Origin: Microvirga flavescens | Lineage (GTDB): Bacteria; Pseudomonadota; Alphaproteobacteria; Rhizobiales; Beijerinckiaceae | Length of the DNA: 64,000 bases | Direction of reading: 5' to 3' | Assembly: GCF_003290125.1 (NCBI RefSeq) | Contig: NZ_QMKH01000003.1 | Coordinates: 1-64,000, forward strand | In this document: positions 9,625-18,683 of the stretch, piece after piece | Numbering within the stretch: the stretch's first letter is position 1 | Layout of the letters: every line of letters begins with the position of its first letter | Translations under genes and position numbers: made by a program | Notes under the pieces: generated by a model | Told to the model about the DNA's origin: nothing | The model's database searches: none | Seen by the model: only the letters and a program-made list of their open reading frames with translations

Positions 9625-10089
9625 TCATGCCTTGCGTTGCCAGCGCCCGCGCTCGTCCTGCTGCCAATAGGTAGCCTCGTGCCCCCCCTCCTTGACCGCC
9701 TTCCACTGGCCGCGCGCGGTCTGAAGAGCCTCCTCATCGTTTCCATCGAAGAGAACGACCATTCGTTCATAGGTGGCGATATCGGCGGGAAGGTCCGCTC
9801 CCTCCACGAGAAAGCGGACATTCGCGTTGTTGGGATTGCCCCCCGCCAGCGTGATGAGCACCGGCTGATCGCCCGCATGGCTCTCGCGATCCGTGCCGTG
9901 CGGAAGGAAGCTTTCTTCCGAGAACGTCCACAGATGATCGTCGAGGGCCGCCATACGCTCCTCCGTCACCGCCTGCACAACAGCGCGCCAGCCGCGCTCC
10001 AGCGTCTTGACGAGCAAGATTGGAAGCACGGCCTCGAGCGGCTGTCTTTGCAGGTGATAGAAGAGGATCTCGGCCATCGGCGGCGACAT
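9625..10089 (-). CDS. holC: DNA polymerase III chi subunit
   Basis: Predicted 154-residue protein matching the chi subunit, which links the clamp loader to single-strand binding protein. The N terminus (MAEILFYHLQRQPLEAVLP), the WTFSEESFLPHG segment and the C-terminal ATYWQQDERGRWQRK are typical. Two starts are possible: ATG at 10089 (adds MSPP) and ATG at 10077. A GGAG lies only 2-3 bases before the first and about 14 before the second, so neither is clearly favoured. It follows pepA by 15 bases; pepA-holC is a conserved pair in proteobacteria. Confidence 0.9.
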   Translation of the reverse strand: MSPPMAEILFYHLQRQPLEAVLPILLVKTLERGWRAVVQAVTEERMAALDDHLWTFSEESFLPHGTDRESHAGDQPVLITLAGGNPNNANVRFLVEGADLPADIATYERMVVLFDGNDEEALQTARGQWKAVKEGGHEATYWQQDERGRWQRKA

Positions 10090-10104
10090 ATCTCCAGGAG
10101 GCTT

Positions 10105-11592
10105 TTAGGCCTCGTAGTGGTCCTTCACGAAGCGGTCGAGCACCCGCACGCCCCAGCCCGAGGCCCAGCCCTTGTTGATCTCGGTCGGTGGCGATCCCAT
10201 CGCCACACCCGCGATGTCGAGATGCGCCCAGGGCACATCGTTGACGAAGCGCTGGAGTAGCGATGCCGCCGTGCTGGAGCCGCCATTCCGGCCGGACGAA
10301 TTCTTCATGTCCGCGAACTTGGAATCGATCATCTTGTCGAACGCGGGCGCCAGCGGCATCCGCCACATGCGCTCGCCCGTCGCCGTGCCGGCAGCGAGCA
10401 GACGCTCGGAGAGTTCCTCGTTGTTGGAGAAGAGACCAGCGAATTCCTGACCCAGCGCCACGAGGATCGCGCCGGTCAGTGTCGCGAGGTCGATCATGAA
10501 CTTCGGCTTGAAGCGATCCTGCACGTACCAGAGCACGTCGGCCAGGACGAGGCGGCCTTCCGCATCAGTGTTGATGATCTCGATGGTCTGACCCGACATG
10601 GTGGTGACGATGTCGCCGGGGCGTTGCGCATTGCCGCCGAGCATGTTTTCCACAAGGCCGATAGCGCCGATCACGTTCACCTTCGCCTTGCGGCTGGCCA
10701 GAGCGTGCATGAGGCCGACGACGCAGGCCGCACCCGCCATGTCGCCCTTCATGTCCTCCATGCCCGCGCCGGGCTTGATGGAGATGCCGCCGGAATCGAA
10801 CACGACGCCTTTGCCGATGAAGGCGATGGGCTTTTCCGAGGACTTGCCCCCGTTCCAACGCATGACCGCAAGGCGCGCCCCGCGCGCCGAGCCCTGGGCG
10901 ACGCCGAGGAGCGCGCCCATCCCGAGCTTGCGCATGGCCTTCTCGTCGAGCACCTCGACCTCGACGCCGACCTTTTTCAAGGCCTCGGCACGGGAAGCGA
11001 ATTCTTCGGGTGTCAGAACGTTCGGCGGCTCGTTGACGAGATCGCGGGTGATGACCACGCCTTCCGCGACGACCTCGGCAGCCTTGAGGGCCTTCTTGAC
11101 CGCAGCCGGATCGGCAACGGAAAGCGTCAGGCGCAAAGCGCCGCTGTCCGCCTTGTCGTCCTTCTTCGTCTTGTAGAGGTCGAAGCTGTATTTCCTGAGC
11201 TTCGCGCCAAGCGCCACATCGGCAGCCGCTTCCGGCGTCACGTCAGCGCCCGGCAGGTCCAGCACCACCGTCGCAGTCTTGCCGGAGATCTTCCCGGCGA
11301 CGAAGCCGCCGAGCTGGGCCCAATCGATGGGAGTCTTCTTGTCCTCGGCGACGCCGACCACGACCAGGCGATCGACGGCCAGCCCTGCTGGAACGGTGAT
11401 CACGAGGGCGGTGCGGGCCTTGCCCTTGAACTGCTCGAGAGCAGCAGCCTTGGCGATGAGATCGACCGTTTTGGTACCGATGCGCTTGGCGACCGCCGGG
11501 GTCGGCTTCAGGTTCGCGCCGACGAAAACCACATATTCACCGCCTTCGACGGGACCGTGGGCCTGAACGTCGATCTTCGTGTTGCCGGACAT
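10105..11592 (-). CDS. pepA: Leucyl aminopeptidase (M17)
   Basis: Predicted 495-residue cytosolic metallo-aminopeptidase that removes N-terminal residues from peptides. The M17 catalytic domain is in the C-terminal two thirds: [15 protein letters not shown] contains metal- and proton-handling residues, and [16 protein letters not shown] is the family signature with metal ligands and active-site arginine. The N-terminal domain is the usual macro-like fold of hexameric PepA. ATG at 11592 ([14 protein letters not shown]) was preferred; longer in-frame starts would run into the palindromic repeats upstream. holC follows on the same strand. Confidence 0.95.
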   Translation of the reverse strand: MSGNTKIDVQAHGPVEGGEYVVFVGANLKPTPAVAKRIGTKTVDLIAKAAALEQFKGKARTALVITVPAGLAVDRLVVVGVAEDKKTPIDWAQLGGFVAGKISGKTATVVLDLPGADVTPEAAADVALGAKLRKYSFDLYKTKKDDKADSGALRLTLSVADPAAVKKALKAAEVVAEGVVITRDLVNEPPNVLTPEEFASRAEALKKVGVEVEVLDEKAMRKLGMGALLGVAQGSARGARLAVMRWNGGKSSEKPIAFIGKGVVFDSGGISIKPGAGMEDMKGDMAGAACVVGLMHALASRKAKVNVIGAIGLVENMLGGNAQRPGDIVTTMSGQTIEIINTDAEGRLVLADVLWYVQDRFKPKFMIDLATLTGAILVALGQEFAGLFSNNEELSERLLAAGTATGERMWRMPLAPAFDKMIDSKFADMKNSSGRNGGSSTAASLLQRFVNDVPWAHLDIAGVAMGSPPTEINKGWASGWGVRVLDRFVKDHYEA

Positions 11593-11620
11593 GAAAATTC
11601 CTCTGTCTGCCTTTATTGCC

Positions 11621-11665
11621 GCATGATCTGGATGAACAACCGGTGTCCGCTTGTTCTGATCATGC
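11621..11665. repeat. Palindromic intergenic repeat, copy 1 (45 bp)
   Basis: The unit begins GCATGATC and ends GATCATGC, with a core of the form AACAACCGGTGTCC followed by CTTGTTCT. Copies 2 (11727-11771) and 3 (41026-41069) have the same ends and nearly the same core. Confidence 0.85.
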
Positions 11666-11670
11666 TCTCT

Positions 11671-11709
11671 AGAGTCTGATCGTGTCTCTTTGAAACACAA
11701 TCAGACTCT
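11671..11709. repeat. 39-bp inverted repeat between the two palindromic repeats
   Basis: The left arm starts AGAGTCTGAT at 11671 and the right arm ends ATCAGACTCT at 11709. The 18-base arms match at 16 positions around a TTT loop. It sits exactly between repeat copies 1 and 2; a degenerate relative (AGAGTCTG, AGTCAGAT) follows copy 3 near 41082-41098. Confidence 0.8.
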
Positions 11710-11726
11710 CGATTCCTTTATTTGCC

Positions 11727-11771
11727 GCATGATCCGGGCGAACAACCGGTGTCCACTTGTTCTGATCATGC
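11727..11771. repeat. Palindromic intergenic repeat, copy 2 (45 bp)
   Basis: Same length and same terminal GCATGATC/GATCATGC as copy 1, with only a few substitutions (CCGGGCG for CTGGATG, CCACT for CCGCT). Orientation is the same as copy 1. Confidence 0.85.
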
Positions 11772-11952
11772 TCCAGAAAGCCGGTGCGACCGGCTGCCTC
11801 ATTCGCTGACTTACACCATATCCGCCGGGACGGCACCACGGGATTGCCGCGAAAGCGCCGCACTCCCAAGGTGTTGAGACCCCTCGGCGGCTTGCTTGCC
11901 GTGCCGGGACAGGATACCCAAAGCGCTTGCGCCGACAGGCGAAGGTTTTTCG

Positions 11953-13113
11953 ATGCTTCTTCTCGAACGCTACATTCTGAAGATCGCCTTTAACGCATTC
12001 GCGGCGTGCCTCATTGCCCTGACAGGCGTGATCTGGATCACGCAGGCTCTGCGCGAGCTCGATCTTTTGACCGCCAAGGGCCAGACCATCATGGTCTTCC
12101 TGACGGTGACGGGCCTGTCCCTGCCCGCCCTCATCACCGTGATTTCCCCGGTCGCCCTGTTCATCGCGACGATCTACGCCCTGAACAAACTCAACAGCGA
12201 TTCCGAACTGATCGTCATGAGCGCGGCAGGCATGCCCCCGCGCCGCCTCCTGAAGCCCTTTTTTGCCCTCAGCGCCTTCGTCTGCGTCATCGTCGGCTTC
12301 ATGACGATCTACGTCATGCCCGCAAGCTTTCAGGAAATGCGCGATCTCGTGACCAAGATCCGCGCCGATTTCGTGTCCAACATGGTGAAGGAAGGCCAGT
12401 TCACCACCCTCGACAACGGCATCACCTTCCATTTCCGCGAAAAATCCGGAGACGCGCTCCTCGGCATCTTCATGCAGGACATGCGGGACAAGGAGAAACC
12501 CGTGGTCTACCTCGCCGAGCGCGGGCAGGCCGTCGAAGCGGACGGGCAGTCCTACCTCGTGCTCGAGAAGGGCAGCGTCCACCGCAAGGAAGCGAACAGC
12601 AAGGACACCTCCATCGTCGCCTTCGAGCGCTACGCCGTGGACCTTTCCGCCTTCAACCAGGATGGCGGCGATGTGGTCTACAAGCCTCGCGAGCGCTCGA
12701 CGATGCAGCTCTTCTCCCCGGACAGAAACGAGTTCTACTACCAGTTCCAGTCGGGCCGCTTCCGGTCCGAACTGCATGACCGGCTCTCGTCCTGGCTCTA
12801 CCCGCTTGCCATGATGATGATCGCCTTCGCCGCTCTGGGCGATGCGCAGACGACCCGTCAGGGGCGCGGCCTCGCCATCGCGACCGCAGTGGTCGGCGTC
12901 GTGGTCCTGCGAATCGCCGGGTTCGCCGCGTCCAGCGCCGCCATCAGAACGCCCTGGGCGCTCATCGGTGTTTACGGTGCGCCCATCCTCGCTATCGGGC
13001 TGGCCCTGATACTGACCATGCAAGGCACGGCCCTCCGCAGGCTTCGCGCCAGCCTCAACGATCTGAGCGCCAAGCTGCGCCTCGCGCGCCGCGCCCAGAG
13101 CCAAGGGGCCTGA
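11953..13113 (+). CDS. lptF: LPS export ABC transporter permease LptF
   Basis: Predicted 386-residue inner-membrane subunit of LptB2FG, which extracts lipopolysaccharide from the inner membrane and pushes it along the periplasmic bridge. Hydrophobic segments lie at both ends (three N-terminal, three C-terminal) around a large periplasmic beta-jellyroll domain, the YjgP/YjgQ layout. The N terminus MLLLERYILKIAFNAF and the pair NSDSELIVMSAAGMPPRRLLKP are typical. ATG at 11953 is chosen over an upstream in-frame start without homology. lptG starts 1 base after the stop. Confidence 0.94.
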   Translation: MLLLERYILKIAFNAFAACLIALTGVIWITQALRELDLLTAKGQTIMVFLTVTGLSLPALITVISPVALFIATIYALNKLNSDSELIVMSAAGMPPRRLLKPFFALSAFVCVIVGFMTIYVMPASFQEMRDLVTKIRADFVSNMVKEGQFTTLDNGITFHFREKSGDALLGIFMQDMRDKEKPVVYLAERGQAVEADGQSYLVLEKGSVHRKEANSKDTSIVAFERYAVDLSAFNQDGGDVVYKPRERSTMQLFSPDRNEFYYQFQSGRFRSELHDRLSSWLYPLAMMMIAFAALGDAQTTRQGRGLAIATAVVGVVVLRIAGFAASSAAIRTPWALIGVYGAPILAIGLALILTMQGTALRRLRASLNDLSAKLRLARRAQSQGA

Positions 13114-13114
13114 C

Positions 13115-14200
13115 ATGCTGATCGGCGTCACTCTCGGCAGCTATTTCTCGCGACAGTTCCTGAAGACGATCTTTCTTGTCTTCGGGACGGTCTTCGCCCT
13201 CGTCTACACCCTCGATTTCGTCGAGCTGATGCGCCGCGCCGGCGATGCCGAAGGCGCCACGGCGGGGATGATGGCGACCCTCGCCCTCTTCCGCACACCT
13301 GCCGTTGCGGAACAAGTGATGCCCTTCGCCATCCTGTTCGGCAGCATGGCGGCGCTTCTGCAACTCAGCCGCAAGCTCGAACTCGTCGTCGCCCGCGCCG
13401 CCGGCATTTCCGCCTGGCAGTTCCTTCAGCCCGGCCTGTTCGTGGCGCTGGCTCTCGGGGTACTCTCCATCACGGTCTACAACCCGGTCTCTGCCCACCT
13501 GAAGCAGCGCGCCTCCAACATGGAGGCCAAGATCTTCACGAAAGCCTCGCAGATCGGTGGAAAAGGCATCTGGATCCGGCAGAAAAGCAAGGACGGCCAG
13601 GCGATCATCCGGGCCGACAGTGCCGTCGGCGAAACGGCGACGATCAGGGGCGTCACGGTCTTCACGTTCGACGACCACGGCACTTTTGAACAGCGAATCG
13701 AGGCCCGCGAGGCAACGCTCCACGAGGGCTATTGGGAACTGAAGGACGCCCGCTCCCTCACCGAGCACGATCCGCCGCAGAGTTTTAAACGCTTTGTGAT
13801 CGCCTCGAATCTGGTCCCCTCCCAGGTCCGGCAGACCTTCATTGCCCCGGATTCGGTGCCTTTCTGGGATCTCAGGGACAGCATTACCAGAATGGACCGG
13901 GCCGGCCTCGATTCGACTCGTTACCGCCTCCAGTACGACGTGCTTCTGGCCCGTCCTCTGCTGTTCATTGCAATGGTTTTCGTGGCCGCTTCGGTCTCGT
14001 TAAGATTCTTTCGATTTGGCGGTGTAGCGGTGATGGTTCTCGGTGGCGTGGCCGCCGGGTTCGTGCTTTATGTTGCCACTGAACTTATGGGTGAACTGGG
14101 GGCCTCCGGACTCATCGGCACGGTGGTTGCGGCCTGGTTCCCTGCTGTAGTAGGCAGTCTCCTAGGGACCCTCGCTATCCTCTATCAAGAGGACGGCTGA
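13115..14200 (+). CDS. lptG: LPS export ABC transporter permease LptG
   Basis: Predicted 361-residue partner of LptF with the same topology: N-terminal membrane segments (SYFSRQFLKTIFLVFGTVF), a periplasmic domain, and three C-terminal segments (LLFIAMVFVAASVSLRFF onward). The cytoplasmic coupling region LVVARAAGISAWQFLQP matches the LptG family. ATG at 13115 follows the lptF stop by 1 base. The ATPase lptB is not in the window and is usually encoded elsewhere with lptA/lptC. Confidence 0.94.
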   Translation: MLIGVTLGSYFSRQFLKTIFLVFGTVFALVYTLDFVELMRRAGDAEGATAGMMATLALFRTPAVAEQVMPFAILFGSMAALLQLSRKLELVVARAAGISAWQFLQPGLFVALALGVLSITVYNPVSAHLKQRASNMEAKIFTKASQIGGKGIWIRQKSKDGQAIIRADSAVGETATIRGVTVFTFDDHGTFEQRIEAREATLHEGYWELKDARSLTEHDPPQSFKRFVIASNLVPSQVRQTFIAPDSVPFWDLRDSITRMDRAGLDSTRYRLQYDVLLARPLLFIAMVFVAASVSLRFFRFGGVAVMVLGGVAAGFVLYVATELMGELGASGLIGTVVAAWFPAVVGSLLGTLAILYQEDG

Positions 14201-14232
14201 GGGCGCAGGATAGGGGTTGGCAAGGAGTGCGT

Positions 14233-16788
14233 ATGGACTGGGGCAAAACAACGATCGCAGCATCTGCGGTCGCGATGGTGCTTCTTTGCACCGTCGGCGC
14301 CTCGCCTGTGCTCGCCCAGCGCACGCTTAACGACGCGCTCACCTCGAAGACGCAAGGCAAGGCCGGCCAGGAGCCGGACCGCCTGCTCGTCGACGCCAAG
14401 GAAATCGTCTACGACAACGACAAGAACACCATCTCCGCCTCCGGGGAGGTTCAGCTCAACTACCAGGGCCGCACCCTCCAGGCCGACCGTGTCACTTACG
14501 ACCGGAATACGGGGCGCGTGTTCGCCGAGGGCCGCGCCCGCCTCACCGACAAGGACGGCACGGTCGCGACCGGTGAGCGATTCGAGCTGACGGACGATTT
14601 CAAGAACGGCTTCATCGACAGCCTGCGCGTGACGCAGAAGACGACCTACGAAGGCAAGCCGGTCACCACTCGCTTTTCCGCTCCTCGCGCGGAGCGTTCG
14701 GCAGGCGAAACAACGGTTTTCGAGCGCGGCACCTACACTGCCTGCGAGCCCTGTAAGGAAAATCCGGAAAAGCCGCCGCTGTGGCAGGTGAAAGCCGCCA
14801 AGATTATCCACAACAACAGCGAGCAGACGATCTATTACGAGGACGCGACGGTCGAGATCTATGGAATCCCGGTCGCGTACCTGCCGTATTTCTGGACACC
14901 GGACCCGACCGTCAAGCGCAAGACCGGCTTCCTCGCCCCGCACTATATCACCTCGAACTCCCTCGGGACGGGTCTTGCGGTTCCGTTCTTCTGGGCCATT
15001 GCGCCGAATTACGACCTGACGCTGACGCCGACCTACCTGAGCCGCCAGGGCGTGCTCGGTCAGGCGGAATGGCGCCATCGTCTCGATACGGGCTACTACA
15101 ACATCCGCGCCGCCGGTATCGTCCAGCAGGACCTCGGCGCGTTCCTCAAGAGCCCCCTCGGGCCGGGCGACCGCGAGAACCGCGGATCGCTTGAATCCTC
15201 GGGCCTGTTCTATCTCAACGAACGCTGGAAATGGGGTTGGGACGTCAGCCTCCTCTCCGACAAGTGGTTCCTCGACAACTACCGCATCCGCAGCGAGAGC
15301 CTGAGCAACAACTATCTCAAGGAATCGATCTCGACCCTCTACCTGCAAGGCAAGGGCGACCGGTCGTTCTTCGATATGCGCGGCTACTACTTCCAGGGCC
15401 TGTCCACCTACGACTGGCAGAAGCAGCAGCCCGTCGTCGCTCCGGTGGTCGATTACAACAAGCGTATCAACGGGCCCGAAGGCATCGGCGGCGAGATTGC
15501 ACTCGACGTCAACATCACGAGCCTCAGCCGTCAGGCCGCGCAGTTCCAGCAGATCCCGCTCAAGACGACCGCGCTCTTCGGCCTCTATGGCACCTGCGCC
15601 GTCTTCTCGCATGAGACCTGCCTCGTGCGCGGCATCAGCGGATCCGCGAGCCGTGCTTCGGCAAACCTGTCCTGGCGCCGCGAGTTCATCGACCCCGTCG
15701 GCCAGGTCTGGACGCCGTTCACCTATCTGCGGGCCGATGGTTTCGCGTTCTCGCCCCGGTTCACGGGCTTCCAGAACCCCGAATTGCGCAACTTCCTCAG
15801 CGGCGATGACGACTACGCGCTGCGCGCCATGCCCGCCATCGGCCTCGATTACCGGTTCCCCTTCGTGGCGGATATCGGTGATATCGGCCGCCAGGTGATC
15901 GAGCCCATCGCCCAGATCATCGCCCGCCCGAACGAAACCCGTATCGGACGCCTGCCGAACGAGGACGCGCAGAGCCTCGTCTTCGACGACACCTCGATTT
16001 TCGAGTGGGACAAGTTCTCCGGTTACGACCGTGCGGAAGGCGGTGTTCGCGCCAATATCGGCATCCAATACACGGTCACCAACAACCAGGATTTCAACGC
16101 GAACATCCTGTTCGGCCAGTCCTATCAGGTGGCCGGGCGCAACTCATTCACGCCGGGCGATCTGGCGAATGTCGGGCGCGACTCCGGGCTTGAATCGACG
16201 GATTCCGATTACGTCGGGCGCTTCAAGATTGCACCGACCAAGAACATTGCCTTCGTCACGCGCGGCCGCTTCGACAACGAGGACTTTACCCTCAACCGTC
16301 TCGAAGCCGGTTTGACGGCTAACCTCAATCCGTGGGTCCCGGTTTCTGCCTCGGTCATCTACGCCCGTTACGGCGCGCAGCCCGAGCTTGGATTCCCCAC
16401 CCGGCGCGAGGGTGTCCTGTCCTCCGCGACCTGGAACATCACCGAGAACTGGTTCGTGACGGGGTCGCTCCTCCTCGATCTGGATCGCTATCTCGTCGCG
16501 CGTGATACGTTCGTCCAGAACTACCTGAAGAACCCGGCAACGGCGGTCTACAATCGTCAGGACTATGCCTATGTGAGCTCCATGTCCCTTGGACTGGGCT
16601 ACATGGACGAGTGCACGACCTTCACGCTCAATTACTCCTCCGCGCCGCGTGACGTTGCTGTGAGCACCGGCGAGAAGAATCGGAACCAGACCATCTCGTT
16701 CACGCTGGAGCTCCGCACTCTCGGACAGGCCACGGTCAATCAGAACCTGAGCGGGGTTTCGAGCGAAACCGGCACCGTGAAAAACTAA
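14233..16788 (+). CDS. lptD: LPS assembly outer-membrane protein LptD
   Basis: Predicted 851-residue outer-membrane protein that inserts LPS into the outer leaflet with LptE. A signal peptide ends near SPVLAQ. An OstA-type N-terminal domain follows (roughly residues 50-190, e.g. ASGEVQLNYQGRTLQADRVTYD), and the C-terminal two thirds form the 26-strand barrel. The pair CEPCKENPEKPP and the later cysteines (GTCAVFSHETC, MDECTTF) are candidates for the structural disulfides. AAGGAG lies 6-7 bases before ATG 14233, so this start is preferred to GTG 14227. The stop directly abuts pdxA; surA, normally next, is absent. Confidence 0.95.
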   Translation: MDWGKTTIAASAVAMVLLCTVGASPVLAQRTLNDALTSKTQGKAGQEPDRLLVDAKEIVYDNDKNTISASGEVQLNYQGRTLQADRVTYDRNTGRVFAEGRARLTDKDGTVATGERFELTDDFKNGFIDSLRVTQKTTYEGKPVTTRFSAPRAERSAGETTVFERGTYTACEPCKENPEKPPLWQVKAAKIIHNNSEQTIYYEDATVEIYGIPVAYLPYFWTPDPTVKRKTGFLAPHYITSNSLGTGLAVPFFWAIAPNYDLTLTPTYLSRQGVLGQAEWRHRLDTGYYNIRAAGIVQQDLGAFLKSPLGPGDRENRGSLESSGLFYLNERWKWGWDVSLLSDKWFLDNYRIRSESLSNNYLKESISTLYLQGKGDRSFFDMRGYYFQGLSTYDWQKQQPVVAPVVDYNKRINGPEGIGGEIALDVNITSLSRQAAQFQQIPLKTTALFGLYGTCAVFSHETCLVRGISGSASRASANLSWRREFIDPVGQVWTPFTYLRADGFAFSPRFTGFQNPELRNFLSGDDDYALRAMPAIGLDYRFPFVADIGDIGRQVIEPIAQIIARPNETRIGRLPNEDAQSLVFDDTSIFEWDKFSGYDRAEGGVRANIGIQYTVTNNQDFNANILFGQSYQVAGRNSFTPGDLANVGRDSGLESTDSDYVGRFKIAPTKNIAFVTRGRFDNEDFTLNRLEAGLTANLNPWVPVSASVIYARYGAQPELGFPTRREGVLSSATWNITENWFVTGSLLLDLDRYLVARDTFVQNYLKNPATAVYNRQDYAYVSSMSLGLGYMDECTTFTLNYSSAPRDVAVSTGEKNRNQTISFTLELRTLGQATVNQNLSGVSSETGTVKN

Positions 16789-17814
16789 GTGGCGCGCGGC
16801 GGCAAAAGCCTGATCCTGCTCACTCAGGGCGACCCTGCCGGGATCGGGCCTGAAATCTCCCTGAAAGCCTGGTTAATGCGCAAGGAGGCAGGCTTGCCTC
16901 CCTTCGCGATACTCGCGGAGCCCGGCCACCTTCGGCACCTCGCGCAAAGCCTCAGCTGGGATGTGCCCATCGCCGAAACCGACCTTTCCGGCGCAACGTC
17001 CGTGTTCAACCGAGCGCTGCCGGTCATTCCGCTGAATCTGGATATGGGCGGCCCCGTGCGCCCCGGCCATCCCGATGCAGCGCATGCTCCCGCAATCATC
17101 GCTTCCATCGAAAAAGCGGTCCGCCATGTGCAGGCGGGCGAAGCTGCCGCTCTCGTTACGAACCCCATCGCCAAGCATGTGCTCTACGAAGCGGGGTTCA
17201 GCCATCCCGGACACACGGAGTTTCTGGCGTCTCTCGCCAAGGAGCCCGGCGGCACAGCCCCTCATCCCGTCATGATGCTGTGGAGCGAGACGCTGGCCGT
17301 GGTTCCGGTGACCGTCCACATTCCGCTCAAGGACGTTCCGCAGGCCCTGACCACGGACCTCATCGTCACGACAGGCCGCCTCGTGGCGCGCGATCTTCAA
17401 GCCCGTTTCGGCATTGCCCATCCGCGCCTCGCGGTTGCCGGGCTCAATCCCCATGCGGGAGAGCATGGTGCCCTCGGCGCGGAGGATGAGGCGATCGTCG
17501 CGCCCGCCATCGAGATTTTGCGGAAAGAGGGCATCGCCGCCGAAGGTCCCCTTCCCGCCGACACCATGTTCCACGCGCGGGCACGCAAAAATTACGATGC
17601 CGCTCTCGCCATGTATCACGATCAGGCGCTGATCCCGATCAAGACCATCGCTTTCGACGAAGGCGTGAACGTGACCCTCGGCTTACCCTTCATCCGCACG
17701 TCGCCGGATCACGGCACGGCGTTCGACATCGCGGGAAAAGGCATCGCCCGCCCCGACAGCCTGATCGCCGCGATCAAGCTGGCCGCACGTCTCGCGCGTG
17801 GAGGGCAGCCATGA
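16789..17814 (+). CDS. pdxA: 4-hydroxythreonine-4-phosphate dehydrogenase
   Basis: Predicted 341-residue NAD-dependent enzyme of pyridoxal 5'-phosphate synthesis. Family signatures are [13 protein letters not shown] at the N terminus, the metal/substrate histidines in [10 protein letters not shown] and [11 protein letters not shown], and [20 protein letters not shown] near the end. The start is a GTG placed directly after the lptD stop (TAAGTG) with no clear Shine-Dalgarno sequence, which points to reinitiation. Its stop overlaps the rsmA start by 4 bases. Confidence 0.94.
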   Translation: MARGGKSLILLTQGDPAGIGPEISLKAWLMRKEAGLPPFAILAEPGHLRHLAQSLSWDVPIAETDLSGATSVFNRALPVIPLNLDMGGPVRPGHPDAAHAPAIIASIEKAVRHVQAGEAAALVTNPIAKHVLYEAGFSHPGHTEFLASLAKEPGGTAPHPVMMLWSETLAVVPVTVHIPLKDVPQALTTDLIVTTGRLVARDLQARFGIAHPRLAVAGLNPHAGEHGALGAEDEAIVAPAIEILRKEGIAAEGPLPADTMFHARARKNYDAALAMYHDQALIPIKTIAFDEGVNVTLGLPFIRTSPDHGTAFDIAGKGIARPDSLIAAIKLAARLARGGQP

Positions 17815-18662
17815 GCCAGATCGACGATCTGCCGCCGCTCCGCGAGGTCGTACGCACGCACGGCCTGATGGCCAAGAAGTCGCTTGGCCAGAACTTCCTG
17901 TTCGACCTCAACCTGACGAGCCGCATTGCGCGCTCGGCGAGCCCGCTCGAGGGTGTGACTGTCGTCGAGGTGGGTCCCGGTCCCGGCGGCCTGACGCGGG
18001 CCATTCTCGCGGCGGGTGCAGGCAAGGTCATCGCCATCGAGCGCGACGAAAGATGCCTGCCGGCGCTGGCCGAAATCGCCGCCCGCTATCCGGGCCGCCT
18101 CGAGGTGATCGAGGCCGATGCGCTGACCTTCGACCCGCGTCCGCTCATCGGCGACGCTCCGGCGAAAGTCATCGCGAACCTTCCCTATAATGTGGGAACG
18201 CCGCTTCTCACCGGCTGGCTGACGAACGAGAAATGGCCGCCGTGGTGGAGTTCGCTCACCCTGATGTTCCAGCGGGAAGTGGCGGAGCGCATCGTCGCAG
18301 ACGAAAGCGCGCCGAAGGATTACGGGCGTCTCGGCGTTCTATGCGGCTGGCGCACCCACGCAAACATCCTCTTCGACGTGCCGCCTTCCGCCTTCGTGCC
18401 GCCGCCGAAGATCACATCGAGCATCGTGCATCTGACGCCGAAGGCCACTCCCCTGCCCTGCAGCGTGAACGCGCTCGAAGCCGTGACCCGCGCCGCCTTC
18501 GGCCAGCGCCGCAAGATGCTGCGCCAGAGCCTGAAGTCGCTCGTTCCTGACCCCGCCGCCCTGATCGCGGAAGCGGGCCAGAAGGAAACCGCGCGGGCGG
18601 AAGAGATTTCGGTTGAGGGTTATGTCGCCCTGGCGAACGCCTATGAAGCCAAGCGCAAATAG
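17811..18662 (+). CDS. rsmA: 16S rRNA (A1518/A1519) dimethyladenosine transferase
   Basis: Predicted 283-residue SAM-dependent methyltransferase (KsgA) that dimethylates two adjacent adenines at the 3' end of 16S rRNA during 30S maturation. The SAM-binding loop [16 protein letters not shown] and catalytic [11 protein letters not shown] motif are present, as is [13 protein letters not shown] in the C-terminal domain. The ATGA overlap with pdxA indicates coupling. pdxA-rsmA is the standard proteobacterial order. Confidence 0.95.
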   Translation: MSQIDDLPPLREVVRTHGLMAKKSLGQNFLFDLNLTSRIARSASPLEGVTVVEVGPGPGGLTRAILAAGAGKVIAIERDERCLPALAEIAARYPGRLEVIEADALTFDPRPLIGDAPAKVIANLPYNVGTPLLTGWLTNEKWPPWWSSLTLMFQREVAERIVADESAPKDYGRLGVLCGWRTHANILFDVPPSAFVPPPKITSSIVHLTPKATPLPCSVNALEAVTRAAFGQRRKMLRQSLKSLVPDPAALIAEAGQKETARAEEISVEGYVALANAYEAKRK

Positions 18663-18683
18663 ACCAACAAGAGCGAGACGCGC

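Larger units (their letters stand above)
11593..11952. other. Intergenic region between divergent pepA and lptF carrying a palindromic repeat cluster
   Basis: This 360-base gap holds no convincing gene. Its first half is occupied by two copies of a 45-base palindromic repeat flanking a separate 39-base inverted repeat (each listed below). The second half, roughly 11790-11950, should contain the lptF promoter, but no clear -35/-10 pair can be called. Confidence 0.7.

Noticed and set aside
11701..13131. 476-residue frame on the minus strand
   Set aside because: Antisense to lptF and extends through the palindromic repeats; no recognisable protein features.
14185..16068. 627-residue frame on the minus strand
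   Set aside because: Antisense to lptD, which has clear domains, signal peptide and operon context. The antisense product is low-complexity, Arg/Val/Asp-rich, with no domain.
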